A DNA stretch of 64,000 nucleotides, taken from the NCBI RefSeq assembly GCF_001720395.1, contig NZ_MDTU01000001.1, forward strand, positions 2,798,444 to 2,862,443, in the 5' to 3' direction. The position numbers were made by a program, and so were the translations under genes. Shown piece after piece: positions 48,467 to 58,392 of this stretch (its first letter is position 1; each line of letters opens with the position of its first letter). The notes beneath the pieces are model-generated. The model did not search any database and had not been told where the DNA came from. It saw only the letters and a list, made by a program, of their open reading frames with translations. Origin of the DNA: Piscirickettsia litoralis. GTDB lineage: Bacteria; Pseudomonadota; Gammaproteobacteria; Piscirickettsiales; Piscirickettsiaceae.

Positions 48467-51121
48467 ATGAAAAGAATGCTCATTAATGCTTCGCAACCAG
48501 AAGAGTTGCGGGTTGCAATGGTCGATGGGCAGCATCTGTACGACTTAGATATCGAAACAGCAGGATACGAGCAAAAGAAAGCAAGCGTATACAAGGGACG
48601 AGTAACCCGTATCGAGCCAAGTCTAGAAGCTGCATTTGTGGACTATGGGGCTGACCGCCATGGTTTTTTGCCCTTAAAAGAAATTGCCCCCGAGTACTAC
48701 CAAGCCTCGGCAAGCACAGATAAGCGTGGACGTGTTCATATCCGTGATGCTGTGCATGAAGGCCAGGAAGTCCTTGTTCAAATTGACAAAGAGGAGCGTG
48801 GCACCAAAGGTGCGGCACTCAGCACTTATATTACTTTAGCGGGTTGTTATTTAGTTTTGATGCCGAATAACCCTCGAGCCGGTGGGATTTCTCGCCGTAT
48901 TGATGGGGATGAACGCGAAGAACTCAAGCAAATTTTAGAAAAGTTGAATGTTCCCAAAGATATGGGGCTGATTATCCGTACTGCTGGAATTGGCAAAAAT
49001 TTTGAAGAAATTCAATGGGATTTGACAATTTTGCAAAAACAATGGCAGGCGATTCGTGCAGCGTTTGCACGGACAGCGGCACCATCGTTGATTTACCGTG
49101 AGAGCGATGTGGTATTGCGAGCAATCCGTGATTACTTGCGCCCTGGGGTCAATGAGATTGTTGTTGATGATCGTAGTGTCTATGATCGTATCGCTCACCA
49201 TTTAAAGCAATTACGCCCTGATTATCTAAATCGTTTGAAGCATTATCAAGACCCTGTGCCTTTGTTTAGTCGCTTTAACATCGAAGGGCAGATTGAAAGT
49301 GCCTTTGAGCGTGAAGTGCGTCTACCTTCTGGTGGTGCGATCGTTATCGATCATACTGAAGCGATGATTTCTATTGATATTAACTCAGCTCGCGCAACCA
49401 AGGGCGGTGATATTGAAGAGACTGCTTTTAACACTAATTTGGAAGCTGCTGAAGAAACTGCGCGTCAATTGCGTTTGCGCGACCTGGGTGGCTTGGTGGT
49501 GATTGATTTTATCGATATGGTGCAGCCTCGTCATCAGCGCGATGTTGAAAATCGTTTGCGCGATGCCTTAAAAATGGACCGGGCGCGTGTGCAAACGGGG
49601 CGGATTTCACGTTTCGGCCTATTGGAAATGTCTAGACAGCGGTTGCGTCCTGCCCTCGGAGAGTCCAGCCAGCACGTGTGTCCACGCTGTAGTGGTCATG
49701 GTTACATTCGTGGGATAGAGTCCTTAGCGCTTGCTGTTATGCGCTTACTCGAAGAAGAAGCGATGAAAGGCCATCAAGGTCAGATCCAAGCTCAGCTTCC
49801 TGTAGAGGTTGCAACTTTCTTATTGAATGAGAAGCGTAGCATACTCGCACAGATCGAAAAACGCCATCGCGTGACTTTATTGCTGATTCCAAACATTAAT
49901 TTGGAGACTCCACACTATCAGGTGATGAGAGTGTCGGATCAAACTCGAGATGATGCGGCAAGTTATAACTTGGTCAGTCAAGTGCAAGCGACTGAGGCAT
50001 TGACGAAAGCAGCGGTTAAGTACGAAGAGCCTGTTGTTAAAGATTTGAGCTATGGCACGTCACCGAAGCGTGGTTTATTGAATAAGCTTTGGCAGTATTT
50101 GTCAGGAAGCAGTAATAGCACTGCAGCGCAAGAGTCGGCGAGCACAGTTGAGCCCATTCGCCCAGTGAAATCAAGTGTTTCCTCTCAGGACAGCAGCCAT
50201 CGTGACCGTCGCCGCCAAGGTGGTTCTCAGCAGCAAGGCCGACGCAGCAGCCAGGGCTCAGCTCAACTTGCTGCAGCACCGACAAAAGGACAGAGTGCAA
50301 ACCGCCAACGTCGTAATGAGAGCAATAAGGCGGGTGCCTCGTCACAGGCAGAACAGCAGGAGCGTCGCAGTAATAAATCTGAGGCGCGCAGGAAATCGGC
50401 TTCAGCAAATAAAGCAACAGCCCCAAGGCAAATGCATGCTGCGTCAACAGAGTCACCTCAACAGTGCAAGCCTGCAAAGATGGCATCTAGCAACGAAGCG
50501 AAGAAAAAGTCACAAGCGACTAATAATATGGTGGATGTTGCAGAGGTGAAAGCGGCGGCTCAAGCTACTAAAGCACCGGTTGAGAAGGCTTCATTGCCGA
50601 TTGCTGAGCCTAAAGTGGTTGCGACTGCAGAGAAAGCATCTTTATCTTCATCAGTTGTTGTTGAAAAACAACAAGCTGAACAAGCATCAGTTAAAGTCGT
50701 TGATGCAATCATTGAAAAAGCTCCGGTGATGGAGGAAATTGTTCGTGCGCAGCGTCCTGAATTTACTCCGGTGAAGTCTCAAGTGGAAACTAAATCTGAT
50801 GACAGTGAAAGTGAGCGGGTTGTGGATGTGACGATGACGCATCCGTACCACAGAAATGCGGGTGATCGCCGTTTAGAGCCTTGGCGTTCGGCAGCATCGC
50901 AAGCATCTTCCATCGCGAGCATTCAACAAGTTGAAACGGTGGCCTCTGGTGAGGGTCATGCCACAATGGCAGCTTCAGAGCAACTTCATCAAGGGCGCTC
51001 GCCTTTGCAGTGGCAAGAAAAGATGAAAGGAGCTCAAGTTTCGGCAGTGATCGAACAGATTCATCAGGTCGAAACAAACGTGATTGCTTCTGAAAACAAA
51101 GTGAATACTGACGTCCAGTAA
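48467..51121 (+). CDS. rne: Ribonuclease E
   Basis: Endoribonuclease that starts mRNA decay and matures rRNA and tRNA; the scaffold of the degradosome. The 884 residues have an S1 domain (about 35-120), the 5' sensor and RNase-H-like regions, the catalytic Asp sites in AMISIDINSARATKG (~303) and VVIDFIDM (~345), and the zinc-link CPRCSGHG (~405). From ~510 the chain is low complexity: an Arg/Gln/Ser-rich RNA-binding part (~570-650), then an Ala/Lys/Glu/Val-rich tail. The tail is shorter than in E. coli (1061), and partner motifs cannot be recognised. It is RNase E, not RNase G, because of the tail and the rluC neighbour. Confidence 0.95.
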   Translation: MKRMLINASQPEELRVAMVDGQHLYDLDIETAGYEQKKASVYKGRVTRIEPSLEAAFVDYGADRHGFLPLKEIAPEYYQASASTDKRGRVHIRDAVHEGQEVLVQIDKEERGTKGAALSTYITLAGCYLVLMPNNPRAGGISRRIDGDEREELKQILEKLNVPKDMGLIIRTAGIGKNFEEIQWDLTILQKQWQAIRAAFARTAAPSLIYRESDVVLRAIRDYLRPGVNEIVVDDRSVYDRIAHHLKQLRPDYLNRLKHYQDPVPLFSRFNIEGQIESAFEREVRLPSGGAIVIDHTEAMISIDINSARATKGGDIEETAFNTNLEAAEETARQLRLRDLGGLVVIDFIDMVQPRHQRDVENRLRDALKMDRARVQTGRISRFGLLEMSRQRLRPALGESSQHVCPRCSGHGYIRGIESLALAVMRLLEEEAMKGHQGQIQAQLPVEVATFLLNEKRSILAQIEKRHRVTLLLIPNINLETPHYQVMRVSDQTRDDAASYNLVSQVQATEALTKAAVKYEEPVVKDLSYGTSPKRGLLNKLWQYLSGSSNSTAAQESASTVEPIRPVKSSVSSQDSSHRDRRRQGGSQQQGRRSSQGSAQLAAAPTKGQSANRQRRNESNKAGASSQAEQQERRSNKSEARRKSASANKATAPRQMHAASTESPQQCKPAKMASSNEAKKKSQATNNMVDVAEVKAAAQATKAPVEKASLPIAEPKVVATAEKASLSSSVVVEKQQAEQASVKVVDAIIEKAPVMEEIVRAQRPEFTPVKSQVETKSDDSESERVVDVTMTHPYHRNAGDRRLEPWRSAASQASSIASIQQVETVASGEGHATMAASEQLHQGRSPLQWQEKMKGAQVSAVIEQIHQVETNVIASENKVNTDVQ

Positions 51122-51136
51122 TCATTTTTTTACCTT

Positions 51137-51170
51137 AAAGCGCCCTGATTTATCGGGGCGTTGTTTTTTG
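51137..51170 (+). terminator. Rho-independent terminator after rne
   Basis: CGCCCTGA, loop TTTA, TCGGGGCG form an 8-bp stem followed by TTGTTTTTT, 19 bases after the rne stop. Confidence 0.88.
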
Positions 51171-51185
51171 TGGGGAAATATCATC

Positions 51186-51803
51186 ATGCGACTAACAAAG
51201 TGTCGTTTAAGTCTACTTGCGATTTTTATTCTGTTTGTTTATGGAGCGAGTTATTTTTGGCTGGATTTACCCGTATTGCTCTTTTTTAAAGCACATACTC
51301 AAAACTTTTATCATTTAGCAGGCGTAATTAGTCATGCTCTAAGCCCGGCGCATTGGTTGATCTTTGCTGTCATTGTGGCTATTGGACAGTTTTTTTTACC
51401 AAAGCGCTTTATTCGACTGCGCGACTGTTTGCGTGAAATAGCGCTGAGTATTGTTATAGCGGCTGTTATTGGTGCTTTATTAAAATATGGCTTAGCTCGC
51501 TATCGACCCATAGAATTTTTCCAGCATCATCTGTATGGCTTTCATTTCTTTTCTATGAAACATGATTTAAATTCTACGCCTTCTGGTCACACTTTGGCTG
51601 TTTTTGCAGGTTTAATGCCTTTTGTTTGGTATTGTCGCCGTGCTTTTTTTCCGGTGCTTGTGGTTGGTGTTATCGTTATGTTAAGTCGTTTAATTTACTT
51701 GGATCACTACCTGGCCGATGTATGGTTAGGTGCTTGGGTAGGGATTGCGTCCTCTTATTTTGTTCATCATTATTATCAATCTCGTTGGGTGAATAAATCA
51801 TAA
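51186..51803 (+). CDS. PAP2 superfamily membrane phosphatase
   Basis: 205-residue membrane protein with the three acid-phosphatase motifs: KYGLARYRP (~100), PSGHT (~137) and SRLIYLDHYLADV (~172), the last with the catalytic His and Asp. Five to six membrane helices are visible. Relatives (PgpB, LpxE, LpxT) act on phosphatidylglycerophosphate, undecaprenyl pyrophosphate or lipid A; the substrate is not shown. ATG 51186 is used, with GGGGAAA upstream. It is bounded by the rne terminator and stands alone. Confidence 0.85.
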   Translation: MRLTKCRLSLLAIFILFVYGASYFWLDLPVLLFFKAHTQNFYHLAGVISHALSPAHWLIFAVIVAIGQFFLPKRFIRLRDCLREIALSIVIAAVIGALLKYGLARYRPIEFFQHHLYGFHFFSMKHDLNSTPSGHTLAVFAGLMPFVWYCRRAFFPVLVVGVIVMLSRLIYLDHYLADVWLGAWVGIASSYFVHHYYQSRWVNKS

Positions 51804-51843
51804 TTTAGCCCAATGGTTTTGCTTTTGTTCTTTCCAGTATCTT

Positions 51844-51852
51844 TGTTATGCT
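51844..51852 (+). promoter_or_regulatory. Extended -10 promoter candidate for gshA
   Basis: TGTTATGCT fits TGnTAnnnT and lies 53 bases before the GTG start. No -35 box is seen. Confidence 0.35.
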
Positions 51853-51905
51853 AGGCGGTTATGAGCAAACGATTATGTTCTGTATAAAGCTAAGGGTATT
51901 TTTCA

Positions 51906-53460
51906 GTGTATAAAAAGATAGTGCAAGTGATCCATGATGCTGATTTGAAAACGCTTGGCCCGATTTATCGTGGTTTAGAGAAAGAAAATATGCGAGTTGA
52001 TGCAGCGGGCCATATTGCATTAACCGACCATCCAAAATCTTTAGGTGCAGCCTTGACCAATCCGTGGATAACAACGGACTTTTCGGAAAGTTTAGTTGAG
52101 ATTGTGACACCTGTTGTTGATCGTCTTGAATCCCTTAAACAAGATGTTGCTGCTGTGACTCAGTATTGCTCGACTCATTTAAACAATGAACTTTTCTGGC
52201 CTGCGAGTATGCCAGGTGAGTTGAGTGAAAGTGATATTCGCTTAGCTTATTATGGTAAAAATAATTCGGGTAGAATGAAACAAGTTTATCGCCACGGCTT
52301 GGCACAACGTTATGGCAAGATTATGCAGATGATTGCCGGGATACACTATAATATTTCTTTTTCTAAGTCATTGCTAGAAAAGCTATGGCGTTATGATGGT
52401 GCTAGTTTATCCTTTGAGGATTATAGTGACCAACGTTATATGGGGCTCGTGCGTAACTTCTTTCGCTATAGTTGGTTATTGCCTTATTTATTTGGGGCAT
52501 CGCCGATTGCAAGTGGATCTTCTGTTAGTGAATCGTTTGATTTTTTGCAAAAACACGGTAGAGACTTTGTTGGGAAATACTCGACGTCTTTGCGCTTAAG
52601 TCGTTTGGGTTACCAAAATAAAGGTAAAGACTTAATGGATATTTCTTACAATAGCGTGGGAGAGTATGCTAAAAGTATCTTGCAAGCGACGAAAACACCC
52701 TATGCGCCTTTTTCTAAGCTCGGTGTAAAAAGCAATGATCATAATTATATCCAATTGAATGATGCATTGCTGCAAATTGAAAACGAATATTATAGTACGA
52801 TGCGACCTAAGCAACCGGCCGAACGTTGTAAGCGTCCTGTGGCGAGCTTGTTAGAAAAAGGGGTGAATTATATCGAGTTGCGGGCACTGGATTTAAATCC
52901 GACGGAGCCCTTGGGTTTTGAGCAAGGTGAACTTGAATTTGTTGATTTATTTCTATTATTTTGCTTATTAGTAGAGAGTCCAGAATTAAATACTGAAGAA
53001 TTGGCCTGCGCGGAGCGGCGCTTACAACAAGTCGCTGAATATGGTCGTAAACCGAACTTTATGCTGACTATTCAAGGGAAATCTGTTCAGTTGCAAGAGG
53101 CTGGGGAGAAAATTTGTGATGCTTTAATGCCTTTAGCTGAGTGTTTAGATGCTGAAAGTGAGGGAACTCGTTATTTAAGTACTATAGAAAAGAATCGCAA
53201 GAAACTCACTGATGTGACATTAACGCCATCGGCGAAAATTATGAATGAATTTTTAGCATCGGGAAAAAAACTACACGGAATATATGTTGATCTATGCGAA
53301 AGAGCAGCGGGATTATTGGCAAAGCCAGCAGAAAAATGAGGCGTATTTCCAGAAATTTTCTGAGGAAGCGCAGCGATCTTTGCTTGAATTTGAAACGATA
53401 GAAAGTGCTGAGCAAATTCCTTTTGAAGAGTATTTAGCAAAATATTTTAGTCAAGGTTAA
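51906..53460 (+). CDS. gshA: Glutamate-cysteine ligase (frameshifted near C terminus)
   Basis: First step of glutathione synthesis, ATP-dependent joining of Glu and Cys. GTG 51906 opens a frame with RGLEKENMRVDAAGHIALTDHP (~22), TDFSESLVEIVTP (~59), GIHYNISF (~140), YLFGASP and GVNYIELRALDLNP (~320), all typical of the gammaproteobacterial enzyme. It breaks in an A7 run (53264-53270). With one A fewer it reads SGKNYTEYMLIYAKEQRDYW and ends FEEYLAKYFSQG at 53460, about 517 residues, the E. coli length. As it stands, the frame ends at 53339 with an unrelated tail. Confidence 0.92.
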
Positions 53461-53489
53461 ATAAAAAAGTTGGGGAATAACCAGGGGCT

Positions 53490-53498
53490 TGTTAGAAT
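53490..53498 (+). promoter_or_regulatory. Extended -10 promoter candidate for gltX
   Basis: TGTTAGAAT matches TGnTAnnnT, 56 bases before the gltX ATG. No clear -35 box. Confidence 0.4.
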
Positions 53499-53554
53499 AG
53501 GTCACTTGTTATTTTGAGAGTTATTTTTTTAAATTAAAGATAGTTAGGTTAAGT

Positions 53555-54955
53555 ATGAGTCAGGTTCGCACACGTTTTGCACCAAGTCCAACAGGCTATT
53601 TACACATCGGCGGTGCGCGTACCGCACTGTATTCATGGTTATATGCAAAAAAGCTCGGTGGGCGTTTTATTCTGCGCATTGAAGATACCGATTTAGAGCG
53701 TTCTAGCCAGGAGTCGGTTGATGCGATCTTAGACGGGATGAATTGGTTAGGCTTGAACTGGGATGAAGGTCCTTTTTTTCAGATGCAACGCATGGACCGT
53801 TATCGTGAATTAATTAGTCAATTATTGGCCGAAAATAAGGCGTATAAGTGTTATTGTTCGAAAGAGCGCCTAGAGGCATTGCGCGAAGAGCAGATGGCGA
53901 ATAAACAAAAGCCTCGTTATGATGGTTGCTGTCGTAATTTAGCTGATGAAAAAGAAGGGCCGTATGTTATTCGCTTTAAAAATCCTCAAGAAGGCTCTGT
54001 GCTTTTTAATGATTTTGTTCGTGGTCCAATCGAGGTCAGTAATGGTGAGCTTGATGATTTGATTATTGCACGGACTGATGGCACGCCGACGTATAATTTT
54101 ACCGTGGTTGTTGATGATATGGATATGAAAATGACCCATGTGATTCGTGGTGATGACCATATTAATAATACACCGCGGCAGATTAATATTTTTCATGCTT
54201 TGGGTGCGAATGTCCCTGAGTTTGGTCATGTGCCGATGATTTTAGGTGAAGATGGCAAACGTTTATCTAAGCGTCATGGTGCAGTCGGTGTTATGCAATA
54301 TAAAGCAGATGGTTTCTTGCCGGAGGCGGTGATTAATTATTTGGTTCGCTTAGGCTGGTCTCATGGTGATCAGGAAATTTTTTCGATGGATGAGCTAATC
54401 GAGTTATTTGATGCAAAGGATATTAATAAAGCCGCATCGACTTTTAATACTGAAAAATTATTATGGCTTAACCAGCATTATTTAAAAGCTTTGCCATTAG
54501 CTCGAATTATTGAAGATTTTAAAGAGATGGCTGAATCTCGCAATTTAGATTTAAATCAAGGGCCTGAGCTGGAAACTCTCGTAGCAGTGCAGCGCGAGCG
54601 CGTGAAAACATTGGTTGAAATGGTGGAAAATTCCCGTCTTTTCTACGAAGATAATATTGAGCTTGATGAAAAAACAGCGAAGAAAAATTTGCGTCCTGTC
54701 GCATTAGTGGCGCTGGAAAAATTAAAAGAAGCCTTTGCTATTTGTGATTGGGATGAGGTGAGTCTTCATCAAGTTATAGAAGACACTGCAACTGCACTGG
54801 AGCTTAAAATGGGGAAAGTCGCTTTGCCATTACGCACGGCAATTACCGGAGGAGCAGGCACGCCCGCGATCGATGTAACCTTAAAAATGATTGGCCGTGA
54901 GCGAGTGGTTGCACGCCTTGAGCAGGCCATTGCTTATATCAACGCGCGTGGCTGA
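53555..54955 (+). CDS. gltX: Glutamyl-tRNA synthetase
   Basis: Class I synthetase that charges tRNA-Glu. The 466 residues have the HIGH-like motif [16 protein letters not shown] (~13-28), the KMSKS-like KRLSKRHGA (~235) and a C-terminal anticodon-binding helical domain. In the zinc region, the motif [29 protein letters not shown] keeps three to four cysteines. The length is normal for the discriminating type. ruvC starts 8 bases after its stop. Confidence 0.95.
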   Translation: MSQVRTRFAPSPTGYLHIGGARTALYSWLYAKKLGGRFILRIEDTDLERSSQESVDAILDGMNWLGLNWDEGPFFQMQRMDRYRELISQLLAENKAYKCYCSKERLEALREEQMANKQKPRYDGCCRNLADEKEGPYVIRFKNPQEGSVLFNDFVRGPIEVSNGELDDLIIARTDGTPTYNFTVVVDDMDMKMTHVIRGDDHINNTPRQINIFHALGANVPEFGHVPMILGEDGKRLSKRHGAVGVMQYKADGFLPEAVINYLVRLGWSHGDQEIFSMDELIELFDAKDINKAASTFNTEKLLWLNQHYLKALPLARIIEDFKEMAESRNLDLNQGPELETLVAVQRERVKTLVEMVENSRLFYEDNIELDEKTAKKNLRPVALVALEKLKEAFAICDWDEVSLHQVIEDTATALELKMGKVALPLRTAITGGAGTPAIDVTLKMIGRERVVARLEQAIAYINARG

Positions 54956-54963
54956 GTTGATTG

Positions 54964-55485
54964 ATGGCGGTTATTTTAGGGATAGATCCAGGGTCGAGAG
55001 TGACGGGCTTTGGTGTTATTCGCTTTAAAAAAAACCGCTGCGAATACCTTGCCAGTGGCTGTATTCGTATGGGGACAGTGAGTCTAGCTGAACGTTTACA
55101 AAAGATATTTCAAGGCTTAAAAGAGGTCATCACGCTTTATCAGCCTGAGCAAGTGGGGATAGAAAAAGTTTTTGTTGGCCGAAATGTGGACTCCGCCTTA
55201 AAATTGGGTCATGCCCGTGGAGCGGCTATTTTGGCCGCGGTTGAGTTTGCTCTGCCGGTTAGTGAATACTCAGCCCGTCAGGTTAAGCGCAGTGTTGTTG
55301 GTTTTGGAGCCGCAGATAAAAATCAAGTACAACAGATGATCAGTGCCTTATTAAAATTAAATAAAGTGCCTTCTCAGGATGCTGCTGATGCTTTGGCTAT
55401 CGCTATTTGCCATGCTCAAATGCAACAAGGTTTAATGCATATTCAAGAAGGAAATAAATTAGTGAAAGGGCGTATACGACCATGA
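54964..55485 (+). CDS. ruvC: Holliday junction endonuclease RuvC
   Basis: Resolves Holliday junctions made mobile by RuvAB. From ATG 54964 it has 173 residues, with the catalytic acidic residues in ILGIDPGSRVTGFG (Asp ~7), GIEKVFVGRN (Glu ~66) and SQDAADALAIAICH (two Asp ~137-140). The order ruvC-ruvA-ruvB is standard; the stop overlaps the ruvA ATG by 4 bases. Confidence 0.95.
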   Translation: MAVILGIDPGSRVTGFGVIRFKKNRCEYLASGCIRMGTVSLAERLQKIFQGLKEVITLYQPEQVGIEKVFVGRNVDSALKLGHARGAAILAAVEFALPVSEYSARQVKRSVVGFGAADKNQVQQMISALLKLNKVPSQDAADALAIAICHAQMQQGLMHIQEGNKLVKGRIRP

Positions 55486-56075
55486 TAGGACAGTTGACAG
55501 GCACCGTTGTTGATGTTTCTCTAGACAGCTTAATTGTTGATGTCAGCGGTGTGGGTTATGAGGTTTTTGTTCCAGTGCCGACCTTGGCAAGTTATGGTGA
55601 AATAGGTCAACGTTTGACCTTATACACTCATTTGATTATTCGTGAAGATGCTCATAGTTTATATGGTTTTGAGGAACGTGCCGCGAAAGCACTTTTTCGT
55701 GTTTTGTTAAAAGCTAATGGTGTGGGGCCAAAATTAGCGATGGCCATTTTATCGACCATGAGCGTGGCTGAATTTATCCAAACAGTGACGTTGCAAGATA
55801 TTACGGCATTAACTCGTTTGCCAGGTGTTGGCAAAAAAACAGCAGAGCGGCTGGTCATTGAACTTAAGGATAAATTAAGTCAATTTGAAAGTCAGGATAT
55901 AGCCATTAAGGTTTCAAAAGTCAGTGTAAGTCGTCAACCTGTCTTGACTGATGCGATCAGTGCGCTTATTGCGTTAGGTTATAAGGATCCGGATGCTGAG
56001 AAAATGGCATCGACCGTTTATGAGGAAGGTCTCGCCTGTGAAGATGTGATTCGCCTCGCGTTAAAGAACAGTTAA
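55482..56075 (+). CDS. ruvA: Holliday junction branch-migration protein RuvA
   Basis: Tetrameric junction-binding subunit. The 197 residues have an N-terminal OB fold (MIGQLTGTVVDVS, LIIREDAHSLYGF), tandem helix-hairpin-helix motifs (LLKANGVGPKLAMAILS, LTRLPGVGKKTAERLVIELKDKL), and a C-terminal RuvB-binding domain (DAISALIALGYKDPDAEKM). It overlaps ruvC by ATGA. Confidence 0.95.
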   Translation: MIGQLTGTVVDVSLDSLIVDVSGVGYEVFVPVPTLASYGEIGQRLTLYTHLIIREDAHSLYGFEERAAKALFRVLLKANGVGPKLAMAILSTMSVAEFIQTVTLQDITALTRLPGVGKKTAERLVIELKDKLSQFESQDIAIKVSKVSVSRQPVLTDAISALIALGYKDPDAEKMASTVYEEGLACEDVIRLALKNS

Positions 56076-56133
56076 GTTATACTGGTTAGAATGATCTGAA
56101 TTATTTAAAAATAGAAGAAAATGAAGGGGTTGT

Positions 56134-57138
56134 ATGGTTGAGCATGATCGGATCGTGACACTGTTAGAGCATCAAGATGACGAGCCTAATATTGATCGTG
56201 CGATGCGGCCTAAGTTTTTGGCTGACTATCAAGGCCAACCTGCGGTTCGTGAGCAAATGGAAGTCTTTATCCATGCTGCACGTAAACGTCAAGAAGCTTT
56301 AGATCATACTTTGTTATTTGGACCGCCCGGTTTAGGTAAAACAACATTGGCGCATATTATTGCGAATGAACTTGGTGTTAATGTTAAGCAAACATCGGGG
56401 CCAGTGATCGATAAAGCGGGGGATTTAGCGGCGCTTTTGACGAATCTTGAAGCTAATGATGTGTTATTTATTGATGAGATTCACCGACTAAGCCCTGCGA
56501 TTGAAGAAGTATTGTATCCGGCGATGGAAGATTATCAAATCGATATTATGATCGGTGAAGGGCCGGCAGCACGATCGATTAAATTAGATTTGCCACCATT
56601 TACTTTGGTGGGTGCGACAACGCGTGCAGGCTTATTAACATCGCCATTAAGAGATCGTTTTGGGATTACCCAGCGTTTAGAGTTTTATTCGATTGAAGAT
56701 TTGCAACAGATTATTTTGCGTTCTGCGCGTGTTTCGTCGATTAATCTAGATGATAGTGGTGCTCATGAAATTGCTAAGCGTTCACGTGGCACGCCGAGGA
56801 TTGCGAATAGATTATTACGTCGAGTGCGAGATTTTGCTGATTTTGATGAAGTATTGCAGATTAGTGCAGAGATAGCAGCGAAAGCACTGGCCATTCTTGA
56901 TATTGATGAACAAGGTTTAGATCTAATGGATCGAAAATTACTTGAGGCCATATTTGTTAAATTTGAAGGTGGTCCGGTGGGGGTTGATAGCTTAGCGGCG
57001 GCGATTGGAGAATCGCGTGATACGATCGAAGATGTTTTAGAGCCTTACTTAATCCAAATGGGTTTGATGATGCGCACGCCACGAGGGCGAGTGACGACAT
57101 CGCATGCCGCTCACTATATTGGGCTAGAGACAATATAA
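56134..57138 (+). CDS. ruvB: Holliday junction ATP-dependent helicase RuvB
   Basis: AAA+ motor for branch migration. The 334 residues begin after a short acidic N terminus with [11 protein letters not shown]. They have Walker [12 protein letters not shown] (~66), Walker [12 protein letters not shown] (~113), sensor 1 [18 protein letters not shown], and a C-terminal winged helix ([20 protein letters not shown]). AAGGGG lies before the ATG. The ybgC gene that often separates ruvB and tolQ is absent. Confidence 0.96.
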   Translation: MVEHDRIVTLLEHQDDEPNIDRAMRPKFLADYQGQPAVREQMEVFIHAARKRQEALDHTLLFGPPGLGKTTLAHIIANELGVNVKQTSGPVIDKAGDLAALLTNLEANDVLFIDEIHRLSPAIEEVLYPAMEDYQIDIMIGEGPAARSIKLDLPPFTLVGATTRAGLLTSPLRDRFGITQRLEFYSIEDLQQIILRSARVSSINLDDSGAHEIAKRSRGTPRIANRLLRRVRDFADFDEVLQISAEIAAKALAILDIDEQGLDLMDRKLLEAIFVKFEGGPVGVDSLAAAIGESRDTIEDVLEPYLIQMGLMMRTPRGRVTTSHAAHYIGLETI

Positions 57139-57251
57139 TTGTCGTATTTAACAGTATTTGAAAAAAACGTGTAAATATACATTACAGTGATCAAAATAAA
57201 TTAGAGTTATATTATAGCGCATTAAAACCTAACGCTTGGGGAGTTATTAGG

Positions 57252-57939
57252 GTGGTTGGTCAGACGAACTTTATCGAGTTATTTTTGCATGCCAGTATTA
57301 TCGTGCAGGCCGTACTTGTTATTTTATTATTAGCATCGGTTTTATCTTGGACATTTATCTTTCAGCGCGCCGATTTTTTTAAGACGAGCGGGAAAGCGTG
57401 TGCGTATTTTTGAAAATGAGTTTTGGTCAGGCGTTGATTTAGGGCAGCTTTACGATAAGATGCGCACCGAAGTACATAGTGATGGCTTAGCGAGTATTTT
57501 TAAGTCTGGTTTTCAGGAATTTGCCCGATTGTCTCGCCAAGAAAATATTGCTGCAGATGCGGTGATGGAAGGGACAAATCGTGCTATGCGCATCGCTCTC
57601 TCAAAAGAAACAGACAAACTTGAAAACCATTTGCCTATTTTAGCAACCATCGGTTCAGTCAGTCCCTATATTGGCTTGTTTGGTACTGTATGGGGAATTA
57701 TGAGCTCGTTTCAGGCGTTAGGAGCGGTTGAGCAAGCGACTTTGTCAATGGTGGCGCCTGGTATTTCTGAAGCGTTAGTTGCAACAGCGATTGGTTTATT
57801 TGCTGCGATCCCTGCGGTGATTGGTTATAACCGTTTTACTAATCGAGTCGATCGTTTATTAAGCCATTATGATAATTTTCAAGAAGAGTTTGCGAGTATT
57901 TTACACCGTGAAGCCTACGCTAGACTTGAAAAAAAATGA
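57252..57939 (+). CDS. tolQ: Tol-Pal system proton channel subunit TolQ (frameshifted)
   Basis: Inner-membrane partner of TolR that drives TolA at the septum. GTG 57252 has GGGGAG eight bases upstream and gives the first membrane helix (FLHASIIVQAVLVILLLASVLSWTFIF). The frame breaks at a T7 run (57374-57380). With one T fewer it reads RADFLRRAGKRVRIFENEFWSGVDL and continues to 57939. The second and third helices follow (LPILATIGSVSPYIGLFGTVWGIM, MVAPGISEALVATAIGLFAAIPAV). The total is about 228 residues, the family length. Confidence 0.93.
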
Positions 57940-57958
57940 TGAAGAGTAGGAGCTAAAG

Positions 57959-58390
57959 ATGGCTAGGCAACGTCGTCGCTTGATGGCTGATATTAATGTT
58001 GTTCCCTATATTGATGTGAGTTTAGTGTTATTAATTGTCTTTATGATTGCCGCTCCGATGCTGTCACAAGGTGTGAAAGTGGACTTGCCAAAGGCAACGG
58101 CGAATAAGATTCCACCCTCGAAGTTTAAGCCGATTGTTGTTAGCGTTGATCAGCAGGGGCATTATTATATTAATATGACACCCGATAAAAAACAGGTGCT
58201 TTCTAGTGAGCAGTTAGCGGTATGGGTAAAGGCTTCACTGAAGCGTTCTAAGTCAAATACTGTTTACGTACGTGCAGACCAAGGTGTTGATTATGGCAAA
58301 GTGGTACAAGCGATGGTGATTGCCCAACATGCAGGAGCTGGCAGCATCGGCCTGATGACGGATAATCAGCGACAGCAGAAGAGAACCTGA
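57959..58390 (+). CDS. tolR: Tol-Pal system protein TolR
   Basis: 143-residue ExbD-like protein with one membrane helix (about 15-37) containing the proton-pathway Asp in INVVPYIDVSLVLLIVFMI, then a periplasmic peptidoglycan-binding domain (VDLPKATANKIP ... VYVRADQGVDYGKVVQAM). GGAG lies before the ATG; tolA starts 2 bases after the stop. Confidence 0.95.
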   Translation: MARQRRRLMADINVVPYIDVSLVLLIVFMIAAPMLSQGVKVDLPKATANKIPPSKFKPIVVSVDQQGHYYINMTPDKKQVLSSEQLAVWVKASLKRSKSNTVYVRADQGVDYGKVVQAMVIAQHAGAGSIGLMTDNQRQQKRT

Positions 58391-58392
58391 CC

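Noticed and set aside
48483-48818. Minus-strand open frames inside rne, relA and other core genes
   Set aside because: They are shadows of strongly supported genes, with no ribosome site and no recognisable product.
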